This document shows positions 19,090 to 26,845 of a stretch of DNA of 64,000 bases, piece after piece. Every line of letters starts with the position of its first letter. Positions within the stretch are counted from its first letter, which is position 1. The position numbers and the translations under genes were made by a program. Source of the stretch: Pseudonocardia sp. HH130629-09 (GTDB lineage Bacteria; Actinomycetota; Actinomycetes; Mycobacteriales; Pseudonocardiaceae); NCBI RefSeq assembly GCF_001294645.1, contig NZ_CP011868.1, positions 3,534,001 through 3,598,000 on the forward strand. Reading direction: 5' to 3'. The notes under the pieces are model-generated. The model was not told where the DNA came from and did not search any database. It saw only the letters and a list, made by a program, of their open reading frames with translations.

Positions 19090-19712
19090 GCCCCGGCCGC
19101 CTCGGTGACCACCGGCTTCGGCGCTCCGACCCCGATCATCGAGTCCCGGGTGACGAGCTCGGCGAGCTGCTCCTCCGACAGGTGCTCGCTGCCGGCCGGG
19201 CGCTGCGGGAGCACCCAGTAGCGCAGCTCGGAGCTGGAGTCCCAGACGCGGATCTCGACCGAGTCCGGCAGGGGGTAGCCGAAGTCCTCGGCGAGGACCT
19301 TGCGGGGCTCGCGGACGATGCGCGCCCGGAACGGCGGCGCTTTGTACCAGTTCGGCGGCAGGACCGGCCACGGGTAGCAAGAGCACAGGGTGCAGACGAT
19401 GACGTGCTGGACGGTGTCGGTGTTCTCGACGACGACCATCTCCTCGCCCTGCAGGCCGCCGATGCCCAGCTCGCGACAGGCCGCGGAGGCGTCGGCGAGC
19501 AGACGCGCCTTGAACTCCGGGTCGGTCCAGGCCTTCGCGACGACCTTCGCGCCGAGCTGCGGACCGACCTCGTTCTCGTAGACCTCGACGAGGCGGTCGA
19601 CCGCCTTCGTGGTCACGACACCCTTCTCGATGAGGACCGACTCCAGGGCCTTGACCCGTGCGGCGATCTCCTCCTGGGTGCGGAGCGGGGTGTCGGTGGG
19701 GTTCGCGGTCAT
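19086..19712 (-). CDS. nthA: Nitrile hydratase alpha subunit, cobalt type
   Basis: 208 residues. Claw motif V-CTLCSC at residues 107-112; Thr at the second position marks the Co(III) class (Fe enzymes have Ser). Cys110 and Cys112 are normally oxidized to sulfinate and sulfenate. Other family blocks: [39 protein letters not shown] and [14 protein letters not shown]. It hydrates nitriles to amides together with the beta subunit, encoded 3 bp upstream. The order beta-alpha-accessory is usual for Co enzymes. Confidence 0.97.
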   Translation of the reverse strand: MTANPTDTPLRTQEEIAARVKALESVLIEKGVVTTKAVDRLVEVYENEVGPQLGAKVVAKAWTDPEFKARLLADASAACRELGIGGLQGEEMVVVENTDTVQHVIVCTLCSCYPWPVLPPNWYKAPPFRARIVREPRKVLAEDFGYPLPDSVEIRVWDSSSELRYWVLPQRPAGSEHLSEEQLAELVTRDSMIGVGAPKPVVTEAAGA

Positions 19713-19715
19713 GGG

Positions 19716-20420
19716 TCAGGCTCCCTGGGTGGCGGGGACGGGGGTGAGGTAGGGCTCCCACACGTCGAAGTAGTTGACGCCGTTGGGGTCCGCGGCCTCG
19801 GGACCCCACAGCTCGGCGGCCGTGAACTTGATGGTGTAGAGGTGCTCGGGGCAGTCACCGAGGCCGTTGCCGGCGGTGTCGGGGTAGAGGAAGGTGCCGT
19901 GCGCCGCGGTGATCACGCCTCGGTGCCCGCGGATGTAGCGCGCGCGGCGGGTGTGTCCGTACGGGCTCTCGTTCCCGATGACGACCTCGTCGCCGACGGA
20001 GAACCGGGCCTCCTTGTCGGACTCACGGTTGGCGGGGAACCCGTTGCTGACCGCCCAGTCGACGAACTCGACGATCTCGGTGTCGGTCTCGCGCTCGGGC
20101 AGCGGCGCGTCCGGGTTCTCCAGGTAGTACTGGGTGCGCTTCTCGAGGTCGGCCGGGTCGAGGATGCCCGCGACCTCGGCGTAGTGCTCGATCGTGTGCA
20201 TCCAGTGCTCGTAGTAGTTCGAGAGCAGGTACTCCGCCGGGTCCATCTTCTCGATGCCGTGGCGGAACTGGTCCACGTTGAACAGTCCGGCACGCGCGCT
20301 CTGGGCGAACATGGGAAAGACCCGCTTCTCCCACTCGGCGCGGAACACGGCCTCGCTCATGTGGTCGTTCTCGACAGGTCCGAGACCGTCGGTCCCGCCG
20401 AGGTCGAAGACTCCGTTCAC
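19716..20420 (-). CDS. nthB: Nitrile hydratase beta subunit
   Basis: 234 residues beginning MNGVFDLGGTDGLGPV, the family N-terminus, with YYEHWMHTIEHY, FSVGDEVVIGNE, HTRRARYIRGHRGVI and the DVWEPYL C-terminus. GTG 20420 overlaps the amidase stop (GTGA). Beta packs around the alpha metal centre and lines the substrate channel; no feature suggests loss of function. Confidence 0.97.
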   Translation of the reverse strand: MNGVFDLGGTDGLGPVENDHMSEAVFRAEWEKRVFPMFAQSARAGLFNVDQFRHGIEKMDPAEYLLSNYYEHWMHTIEHYAEVAGILDPADLEKRTQYYLENPDAPLPERETDTEIVEFVDWAVSNGFPANRESDKEARFSVGDEVVIGNESPYGHTRRARYIRGHRGVITAAHGTFLYPDTAGNGLGDCPEHLYTIKFTAAELWGPEAADPNGVNYFDVWEPYLTPVPATQGA

Positions 20421-21961
20421 TGCTGTCCTCCTACTGTGGCGAGGGCCGGTGGGGCGGGGAAGCCGCCGACGGCCTGCTCGAAGGTGTGCGCGACCCGAAG
20501 GACGGTCGCGTCGTCGAAACGCCGGCCGACGATCATCAGACCGACCGGGAGCCCGTCGACCAGCCCGGCCGGCACCGAGACCGCGGGGTGACCGGACACG
20601 TCGAACGGGGCACAGTTGCCGACCATCCCCAACGCGGTAGGCAGGTAGGTGTCCAGCCCGGCGTCGAGCCCGATCAGCTCCGGCGCGGTGTAGGGCAGGG
20701 TCGGCATGACCAGCACGTCATAGCCACTCAGCGCCCGGTCGTAGGCCGCACGCAGCTCCAACGCGAGGTTGCGGGCCATGCCGTAGTAGGCACCGCCCCC
20801 GTGGCCGAAGGTGTAGCCACCCGAGAGCCCGACCAGCTTGACCGTCTTGGACAACTCCGACCCGCGGGCATGCCGCTGACGGTGGTAGTGCGCGATCAGC
20901 TCCGGGTCGTAGAGACCCGGATAGTTCATGCCGTAGGCGTTGCCGTCGACCATCTGGTAGGCCGCACCCTCGGTCGCGATGACGTTCCACACCGCCATCC
21001 CGTCCAGGTGCCACGGGATCGACACCTCCTCCGCCACCAACCCGGCCCCAGCCAGAGCGCCGACCGCGGCACGCACGGCCTCGTCGACGGCCGGGTCGCT
21101 CTCCGGGCGGCCGAAACCCTCGACCACGATCCCGACCCGCAACCCCGCCGCCGACTGCTCCAACGCGGCGAGGTAGTCGACCGGGTCCAGGACGGTGGGC
21201 TGACGGGCGTCGAACCCGTCGACACCCGCGAGGACCGTGAGCATCCGTGCGGCGTCGGACACCGTCCGGGTGATCGGACCCAGGTGGTCGATCGTGGCCT
21301 CGATCGGGAACGCCCCGGTGTAGGGGACCAGCCCGTGAGTGGGCTTGTGCCCCACCGTCCCGCAGAACGCACTCGGAATCCGGATCGAACCACCCTGATC
21401 ACCACCCACGGCCAGATCCACCCCACCCGAGGCCACCAGCGCCGCGCTCCCACTCGACGAGCCACCGGCATTACGGCCGGTGTCCCACGGGTTGCGCACC
21501 GGCCACGGACGCGAGGTGAAACTCGCACCCGAGAAACACAGGTCCTCACACACCGACTTCCCGGTGATCGTCGCCCCCGCCGCCAGCAGCCGGGGCACCA
21601 CCGTGGCGTCCCGGGACGGGACGAAACCCTCGACCGTCGCCGACCCGTTGGTCATCGGCACCCCGGCGAGGCAGATGTTGTCCTTCAACGCCACCGTGCG
21701 CCCGGCCAGCGGCCCCTCGGCGGCACCCGGCACCGACGTCGTCACATACCAACCACCGAGCGGGTTGTCCGCAGGCTCCGACCAGGCCCGCTGGGGCGTC
21801 TGCGGCGCCGAGGCCCGGTAGAGCTCCTCGACCCGGTCGGAAGCAGCCAGCGTCGCCGTGACCGCCGGACCGAACTCCGCCAGCTCGGCCTCGGACAGAC
21901 CGAACGCGTAGTGCTCGTTCAGCGCCGCCAGCCGGGCGGCATCGGGAGGGGGAATCGCCAT
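20417..21961 (-). CDS. Amidase (amidase-signature family)
   Basis: 514 residues. Ser-cisSer-Lys triad visible: Lys93 (ALKDNI), Ser within GGSSSGS (168-172), nucleophile Ser192 (GGDQGGSIRIPS). It hydrolyses the amide made by nitrile hydratase to acid plus ammonia and is the first gene of the operon. I chose ATG 21961 because GAGGAG lies about 10 nt upstream; a GTG 18 bp earlier would bury that ribosome site. A good promoter lies just upstream. Confidence 0.95.
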   Translation of the reverse strand: MAIPPPDAARLAALNEHYAFGLSEAELAEFGPAVTATLAASDRVEELYRASAPQTPQRAWSEPADNPLGGWYVTTSVPGAAEGPLAGRTVALKDNICLAGVPMTNGSATVEGFVPSRDATVVPRLLAAGATITGKSVCEDLCFSGASFTSRPWPVRNPWDTGRNAGGSSSGSAALVASGGVDLAVGGDQGGSIRIPSAFCGTVGHKPTHGLVPYTGAFPIEATIDHLGPITRTVSDAARMLTVLAGVDGFDARQPTVLDPVDYLAALEQSAAGLRVGIVVEGFGRPESDPAVDEAVRAAVGALAGAGLVAEEVSIPWHLDGMAVWNVIATEGAAYQMVDGNAYGMNYPGLYDPELIAHYHRQRHARGSELSKTVKLVGLSGGYTFGHGGGAYYGMARNLALELRAAYDRALSGYDVLVMPTLPYTAPELIGLDAGLDTYLPTALGMVGNCAPFDVSGHPAVSVPAGLVDGLPVGLMIVGRRFDDATVLRVAHTFEQAVGGFPAPPALATVGGQQ

Positions 21962-21995
21962 CGGGGTGGTGCTCCTCACGTCGGGGGATGCGAGA

Positions 21996-22024
21996 AACCT
22001 AGGACCGACCCCTCATCGTGTCAA
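21996..22024 (-). promoter_or_regulatory. Sigma-A type promoter of the nitrile hydratase operon
   Basis: Reading the minus strand: TTGACA (22024-22019), 17-bp spacer, TAGGTT (22001-21996), about 35 bp before the amidase start. The -35 is a perfect consensus and is part of an inverted repeat. Confidence 0.65.
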
Positions 22025-22044
22025 CGCTTGCAGACACATTGACA
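22019..22044. promoter_or_regulatory. Inverted repeat over the -35 of the nitrile hydratase operon
   Basis: TGTCAACG-N10-CATTGACA, 7 of 8 positions symmetric, one arm being the -35 hexamer itself. Position suggests a repressor site or an activator overlapping RNA polymerase; the ArsR protein encoded upstream is the natural candidate. Confidence 0.55.
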
Positions 22045-22086
22045 AGATCCGGAAACACGGCGACCCACGCCGGCAACACGGCGTGG

Positions 22087-23517
22087 TCAGGGGTGCGCGG
22101 GGCCGTCGTCCATCGAGCCGAAGGTCGTGCCGCGGGCCTCCGCCAGGTACAGCGGCTGGTCGACGTGGTGCTCGCCGTGCAGGTCCAGGGTCCCGCGGGG
22201 CAGGTCGTAGCGGCCGCGCCGGATCTCGTCGGCGACGGCCACCGGGTCGGTCGAGCGGACCTGCCGGGCCGCCGCGGCCCACACGTGGATCGCCTCGAAC
22301 ATCGACTCCGACAGCGACGACAACGGCGGTGCCCACCGACCGAACCGCAGCCGGTACCGCTCCAGGAGCGTCCCGTTGCGCTCGGTCTGCAGGTGCTGGA
22401 AGTAGCCGGACACCCCGTGGATCCCCTCGGCCGCGGCCGGCCCGATCCGTTCGAGGGTCGCCTCGTCCATGGCGGGGCCCAGGCTCACCGTGCGGTCCCG
22501 CAGCCCCAACGCGTGGCACCGGCGCTCGAAGGCCGCGGCGTCGGCGCCGACGAAGGTGCTCAGCACGACGTCGGCACCGGATGCGGCGATCCGCTCGACG
22601 AGCGGGGTGACGTCCCCGCCACCGAGGGGGGCGTACCCCTCCCCGACCAGCACCGCCCCCTGGCCGGGGAGGATCTCGCGGGCGACGGCGTTGACCGACC
22701 GGGGCCACACGTAGTCGTTGCCCGCGAGGAACCAGCGCCGGCCGCCGGCCGCACGCATGACCGGACGGGCCGCCGTCGCGAGCTGGGTGGCCGGCCGCTC
22801 CCCCAGCCGGATCCGCAGACGGGACTCCCCGCCGCCCTCGTTCATGTTGGTGTGCACGACCAGCACGTCCTGCCCGGACAGGGCGGCCGAGACGGCGTGG
22901 TAGGTCGCCGAGGTCGTCATCAGGAAGATCGTGCGGCAGCCGGCCCGGACCAGCCGCATCGCCTCCAGGGCCCCGGTGCCGGGGTCGGTGGCGTCGTCGG
23001 CCTCCAGCAGCTCCAGCGGCCGCCCCCCGATCCCGCCCGAGGCGTCGATCTCCTCGACGGCGAGCGCGGCCACGTTCCCCACGGCCGAGGCGAACAGGCT
23101 GCCCGACCCGGAGCGGCTGGTGATCACCCCGATCCGCGGTCCGTCGGCGGGGCCCTCGGGCAGCGGATGGCCGCGGCGACGCATCAGCCACTCCAGCCCA
23201 CGGCGGTCGATCTCGGCGTCGAGCCGGACACGGGTCCCACCGGGCGCGTCGTCGAACCGCAGCCGGATGCGGCCCCGCCAGGGCTGGTCGTGGGTGATGG
23301 TGATGGCCCGGGAGACACGCAGGTCGCTGATCCGGCCCAGCACGTCTACCGGGGGCCCGCCGGCGATCGGTGCGCGCAGCGCGACCGGGGCACCGACGGC
23401 GACCCGGTCGCAGACCGCGTCGAACAGCCAGCCGGCGCCCTCGGTGCCGAACCGGTCGAAGACCACCGTCGGGGCCGCGGCGGCGAACCTCTCGACCGCG
23501 AGCGCGATCGACCCCAC
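22087..23517 (-). CDS. SRPBCC domain fused to an AmiC-like ligand-binding domain; probable nitrile/amide sensor
   Basis: 476 residues, no signal peptide. Residues 1 to about 115 look like an SRPBCC/AHSA1 ligand pocket (RISDLRVSRAITITHDQPW, then GTRVRLDAEID). From about 126 a type I periplasmic-binding fold of the AmiC/urea-amide class follows (RIGVITSRSGSGSLFASAVG, NVAALAVEEIDASGGIGGR, and later SGYFQHLQTERNG). AmiC-like proteins (NhlC/NhhC) regulate nitrile hydratase operons in Rhodococcus by sensing amides in the cytoplasm. It lies 28 bp after the ArsR gene, likely co-transcribed, and ends just before the amidase promoter. The SRPBCC fusion is unusual. Confidence 0.7.
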   Translation of the reverse strand: MGSIALAVERFAAAAPTVVFDRFGTEGAGWLFDAVCDRVAVGAPVALRAPIAGGPPVDVLGRISDLRVSRAITITHDQPWRGRIRLRFDDAPGGTRVRLDAEIDRRGLEWLMRRRGHPLPEGPADGPRIGVITSRSGSGSLFASAVGNVAALAVEEIDASGGIGGRPLELLEADDATDPGTGALEAMRLVRAGCRTIFLMTTSATYHAVSAALSGQDVLVVHTNMNEGGGESRLRIRLGERPATQLATAARPVMRAAGGRRWFLAGNDYVWPRSVNAVAREILPGQGAVLVGEGYAPLGGGDVTPLVERIAASGADVVLSTFVGADAAAFERRCHALGLRDRTVSLGPAMDEATLERIGPAAAEGIHGVSGYFQHLQTERNGTLLERYRLRFGRWAPPLSSLSESMFEAIHVWAAAARQVRSTDPVAVADEIRRGRYDLPRGTLDLHGEHHVDQPLYLAEARGTTFGSMDDGPAHP

Positions 23518-23545
23518 GGTCAGCGCCGATGTGACGACACGCCGG

Positions 23546-23920
23546 TCATCCGGTCGCGTCGGCCCGATACGTCATGCCCTGATCCTCCACCGCCGCCCCC
23601 ACCTCGTCGAGGGTCGACTGGAACAACGCCCGCAGCAGGGCGATCACATCGGCCGCCGCGCCGTGCGGATCGATCGCGTAGTAGCGGAACCGGCCCGAGC
23701 GTCGCTCGGTGACCAGCCCCGCGACGCGCAGCACCCGCAGGTGGGTGGACACCGCGGTGCGCCCGACGGAGGTGATGCGCTCGGCGAGGTCTCCGGCGCT
23801 GCACTCCTCCTGCTCGGCGAGCACCGTCAAGATCTCCCGGCGGACGGGATCGGCGAGCGCGTCGAAGGCGAGGCCCGCTTCCTTGCCGCCGCCGCCCGAA
23901 GCGTCATGATCTGATGACAC
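23546..23920 (-). CDS. ArsR-family winged-helix regulator (NhlD-like)
   Basis: 124 residues: FDALADPVRREILTVLAEQE, CSAGDLAERI, AVSTHLRVLRVAGLV (recognition helix) and RRSGRFRYYAI, the classical ArsR/SmtB wing. No metal-binding Cys cluster is visible, so a metal sensor is unlikely. ArsR plus AHSA1-type genes are often paired; here the AHSA1-like domain is in the next protein. Together they probably control the nitrile hydratase operon. GTG 23920 follows the -10 almost directly. Confidence 0.9.
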   Translation of the reverse strand: MSSDHDASGGGGKEAGLAFDALADPVRREILTVLAEQEECSAGDLAERITSVGRTAVSTHLRVLRVAGLVTERRSGRFRYYAIDPHGAAADVIALLRALFQSTLDEVGAAVEDQGMTYRADATG

Positions 23921-23933
23921 GTCAGGGATAATA
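23911..23933 (-). promoter_or_regulatory. Promoter of the ArsR gene, possibly leaderless, with imperfect dyad
   Basis: Minus strand TATTAT at 23933-23928 lies only 7 nt from GTG 23920, leaving room for transcription to start at or next to the start codon. An imperfect dyad CTGA-N7-TCAG (23911-23925) overlaps the start codon, an expected autoregulatory position. Confidence 0.45.
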
Positions 23934-23935
23934 GC

Positions 23936-24778
23936 GTGATCCGCTCCGGGACGCGTGCCCGCGTCGCGGAGCCGTGCCCACGGCCACCGGGACCGTGCGC
24001 GGTGTTGGCCGGTGCCCGCTCATCCACCGCGATCGCCGAACACACCCGGGACGTCGGTGTCGGCCTGCTGGTCGAACTCGCCGACCGGCTCGGCATCGAC
24101 CCGCAGCACGCCGTACTGGTGGTGCCCCACGAGTCCACGATCCGCAGGCTGCTCCAGCAACTCGACCCCGTCGCGCTGGAGTCCGCTCTGCACGCCTGGA
24201 CCAGCGCACAGCTTGCCGAGCGCCCGACCGACACCGGTCGGCCGCGTCGAGAGCAACGGCGGGTGTGGGCGCCGGACGGCAAGACCGTACGTGGCGCCCG
24301 TACCCCTGACGGGCAGCCACACCTGGTCTCGATGATCGACCAGACCAGCGGCGCCGTGCTGGCCCAGACCCCGGTCCCGGCCAAGCACACGCAGCTCTCC
24401 GCCGCGGCGACCGTACTGTCCGAGCTGGACCTGCGCACCCGGGTGCGGTTCGTCTACGCCGACGCCGGGTTCGCCGGACGCCTGCTCGACTGGGCGACTA
24501 CGATCCTGCAGACGACGGTCGAGGTCGTCCGCAAGCCGCCTGAGCAGCGCGGATTCGCCGTCCTCCCGCGGCGCTGGGTGGTCGAACGGACCCTGGCCTG
24601 GCTCACCGCGCACCGCCGCCTGGCCCGGGACTACGAACGCCACCCCGCAGTGTCCGAGGCCATGATCCGCTGGGCGGCGATCAACACCATCACCCGCCGC
24701 ATCGCCCGCGGCGAACCCGCGACGCCAGCAGAAGTACGTAGTCACACCCTCAACATGACCTTCTCAAACACTCTCTAA
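23936..24778 (+). mobile_element. Chimeric transposase remnant: ISAs1-type front joined in frame to IS5-type back
   Basis: One open frame (about 280 codons) made of two unrelated transposases. Up to about 24425 it matches the ISAs1 family (LAGARSSTAIAEH, HESTIRRLLQQLDP, VWAPDGKTVRGAR, LVSMIDQTSGAVLAQ). From about 24435 it matches the IS5/IS427-type C-terminus (FVYADAGFAGRLLDWATT, EVVRKPPEQRGF, RRWVVERTLAWLTAHRRLA). The ISAs1 part lacks its N-terminus and its second and third catalytic acids; the IS5 part lacks its first. It cannot transpose. Terminal repeats were not found. Both neighbours look cut: the MFS gene downstream lacks its start. Confidence 0.8.
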
Positions 24779-24831
24779 GATCCACAACTGGAGGAAGCCC
24801 TCCGAGATATTCGCCGAGCTCGTCGAGATGG

Positions 24832-25695
24832 ATGCTTCAACCGCCTGAACTCGCCCTACCCTGGGTGCTGCGACGGACCCCACCGGAGCGAAGTGGACGC
24901 GTCGCAGGCTGGTTCGGCCTTTCGATGTGGGGTGGCCTGGCGATAGGCCCCCTCGTGGCCTCATTGACGGTCCCGACGGGCGGCTACACGACAGTCTGGC
25001 TACTCGTATCGGGACTCGGCCTCCTGTCCGCGGTCCTGGTGTCGACAACCCTCGCGCAGGACAGAGAGCCCGTGACGCAGACTCGTCCGCTCCGTCAGCT
25101 CCTCGGCATCCGGACGCTCGTTCCTCACGCAGCTGTCGCCCCCGGTATCGCGTTCGGATTGTCGAGCTTCGGGTACGGCACCATCGCCGCAATGGTCGTG
25201 CTGTTCCTGAGCGATGCCGAAGTCGCGGCCGCCGGTTACGCACTTGCCGTCTTCGCAATTGTTTTCTTGATCGTTCGAGCCGTCGGCAGCCCGATGGTCG
25301 ACCGTTTCGGTGGAGCGCGGATCGGACAGATCGCAGTGGCCGGCGAGGTCATCGGTCTGGTAGCTCTTGCGTTGCTACCACCTTCGAACCTCTCCGTCCT
25401 GGGCGTGGCCGTCGTCGGCGCGGGCGTCGCACTCACGTATCCGGCGACAGTGTCGATGACTGTGCGCCGGGCGAAATCGATGAATCTAGGGACGAGCGTC
25501 GGTGTGATGATCTCGTTCTGGGACCTCGGTATCATGGTCGCCGGCCCGATCGCGGGGTTGGTCGCAGTGCTGCTCGGCTTCCCCGCCGCCTTCCTCATCG
25601 CGGCGCTCCTCGGGGTCGGCTCGATTGCAGTCATCCAGTTCGGCGTGCGACGCCCCGAGTCCATGGCGACGGCAGCCCACGGCGCGAGGGAGTGA
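24832..25695 (+). pseudogene. MFS transporter, 5'-truncated
   Basis: 287 codons, beginning at ALPWVLRRTPPERSGR, the loop around TM4 of a typical 12-TM facilitator; the first three or four helices are missing, while the rest (about 8 helices, ending RRPESMA) is intact. It starts 50 bp after the transposase remnant, which probably caused the cut. GC content is visibly lower than in the surrounding genes, suggesting foreign origin together with the next gene. Substrate unknown. Confidence 0.75.
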
Positions 25696-25698
25696 CGG

Positions 25699-26548
25699 AT
25701 GGGAAAGCCCGGCGACATCGGCCCCCGGTATGACGGGCCGGCGATCGAGCTGGCCGGCGTCACGGTCCGCCGCCGACTGGTGCCACTCGTGCAGGACATC
25801 GACTGGCGAGCCGAGTACGGGCAGCACTGGGTGGTCTTCGGCCGAAACGGGGCCGGGAAGACAACGATCATGCGGGTAGCGAGCGGGACCACTTTCTCCA
25901 GCAGCGGTCACGCGACCGTACTGGGACACCGGATGGGACGGGTCGACCTCCGATCACTCCGCAAGCACGTGGGCCTCGTGACGACCAAACAACGACTGCC
26001 GGACGAAGAGAGGTGCACGGCCGAGACCGTCGTGCTGACGGGGCACACCGGGACGGTTCTTCCTCTGTGGAGCTACTACGACGATGACGTCCAGGGGCGC
26101 GCGCCGCTGGCTGGAGTTCGTGGGTTGCGGCTACCTGCGTGAGCGATCCATCCGAGCCTGTTCACAGGGAGAGCGCGCTCGCGTCCGACTGGCGCGGGCC
26201 CTCATGGCCGATCCGGCGCTGCTCATCCTTGACGAGCCATTCGCCGGCCTGGACATGCCGGCCCGCGAGGATCTTGTCGCAGCTCTGGAGGAGCTTCCCA
26301 GGATCAATCCGGCCTTGACCACGGTGCTCGTGACTCATCACGTCGAAGAGATCCCCCGCACGACATCCCACGCGCTTCTTCTGCGTGACGGCAGAGTGAC
26401 TCGCTCGGGACCTCTCGCCGAGGCCTTCACCGAGGATGCGCTGGGAGAGTGTCTGGATCGCAAGGTCCGCCTGACCGAGATCGACAGACGTTGGACTGCC
26501 GTGGTCCCGCGATCAGATGCGTCCGGCGGGATGATGGGTCACCGCTGA
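25699..26548 (+). pseudogene. ABC transporter ATPase, frameshifted
   Basis: Frame 1 (from ATG 25699) has Walker A FGRNGAGKTT and runs to about 26085 (LWSYYDDDVQG). Frame 2 continues with RRWLEFVGCGYL, the signature CSQGERARVRLARALM, Walker B LLILDEPFAGLD and the H-loop VTHH. A one-base change in the GGGGCGCGCG run near 26095 joins them. The order resembles the YlmA/ModF-type soluble ABC ATPases. It starts 3 bp after the MFS stop. A sequencing indel in the GC run is possible. The 297 bp from here to the next gene show nothing I can name. Confidence 0.8.
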
Positions 26549-26845
26549 TCACTCGGGGCTGTTCGAGTGCTCCCGGACCCTCCCCATCAGCTCCACCGCC
26601 CGGGTCGAGGCGACTCGGTAAACCGGCTGCACCAGCCGTCGGTCTGGTCCCAGGAGCCTTGCAGAGCATCACCGCGGGCTGAGGAGATCTCCAGTCGATT
26701 CCGCATGCTCGGAGAAGATCGTGCATCGGAGCCGCACTAGCGAAGTTGTCACCGGGCTGTCACTCTCGGAGCTGCCACCGGGCGGCACGTGGGCGACCCC
26801 GCCGCCTGCCACGAGCGACGTCGACCAATGGAGGTCCGACACTCG

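Noticed and set aside
19086-19712. Thiocyanate hydrolase or Fe-type nitrile hydratase
   Set aside because: Separate alpha and beta genes with CTLCSC (Thr) and the accessory gene fit the cobalt nitrile hydratase; thiocyanate hydrolase has a different subunit split.
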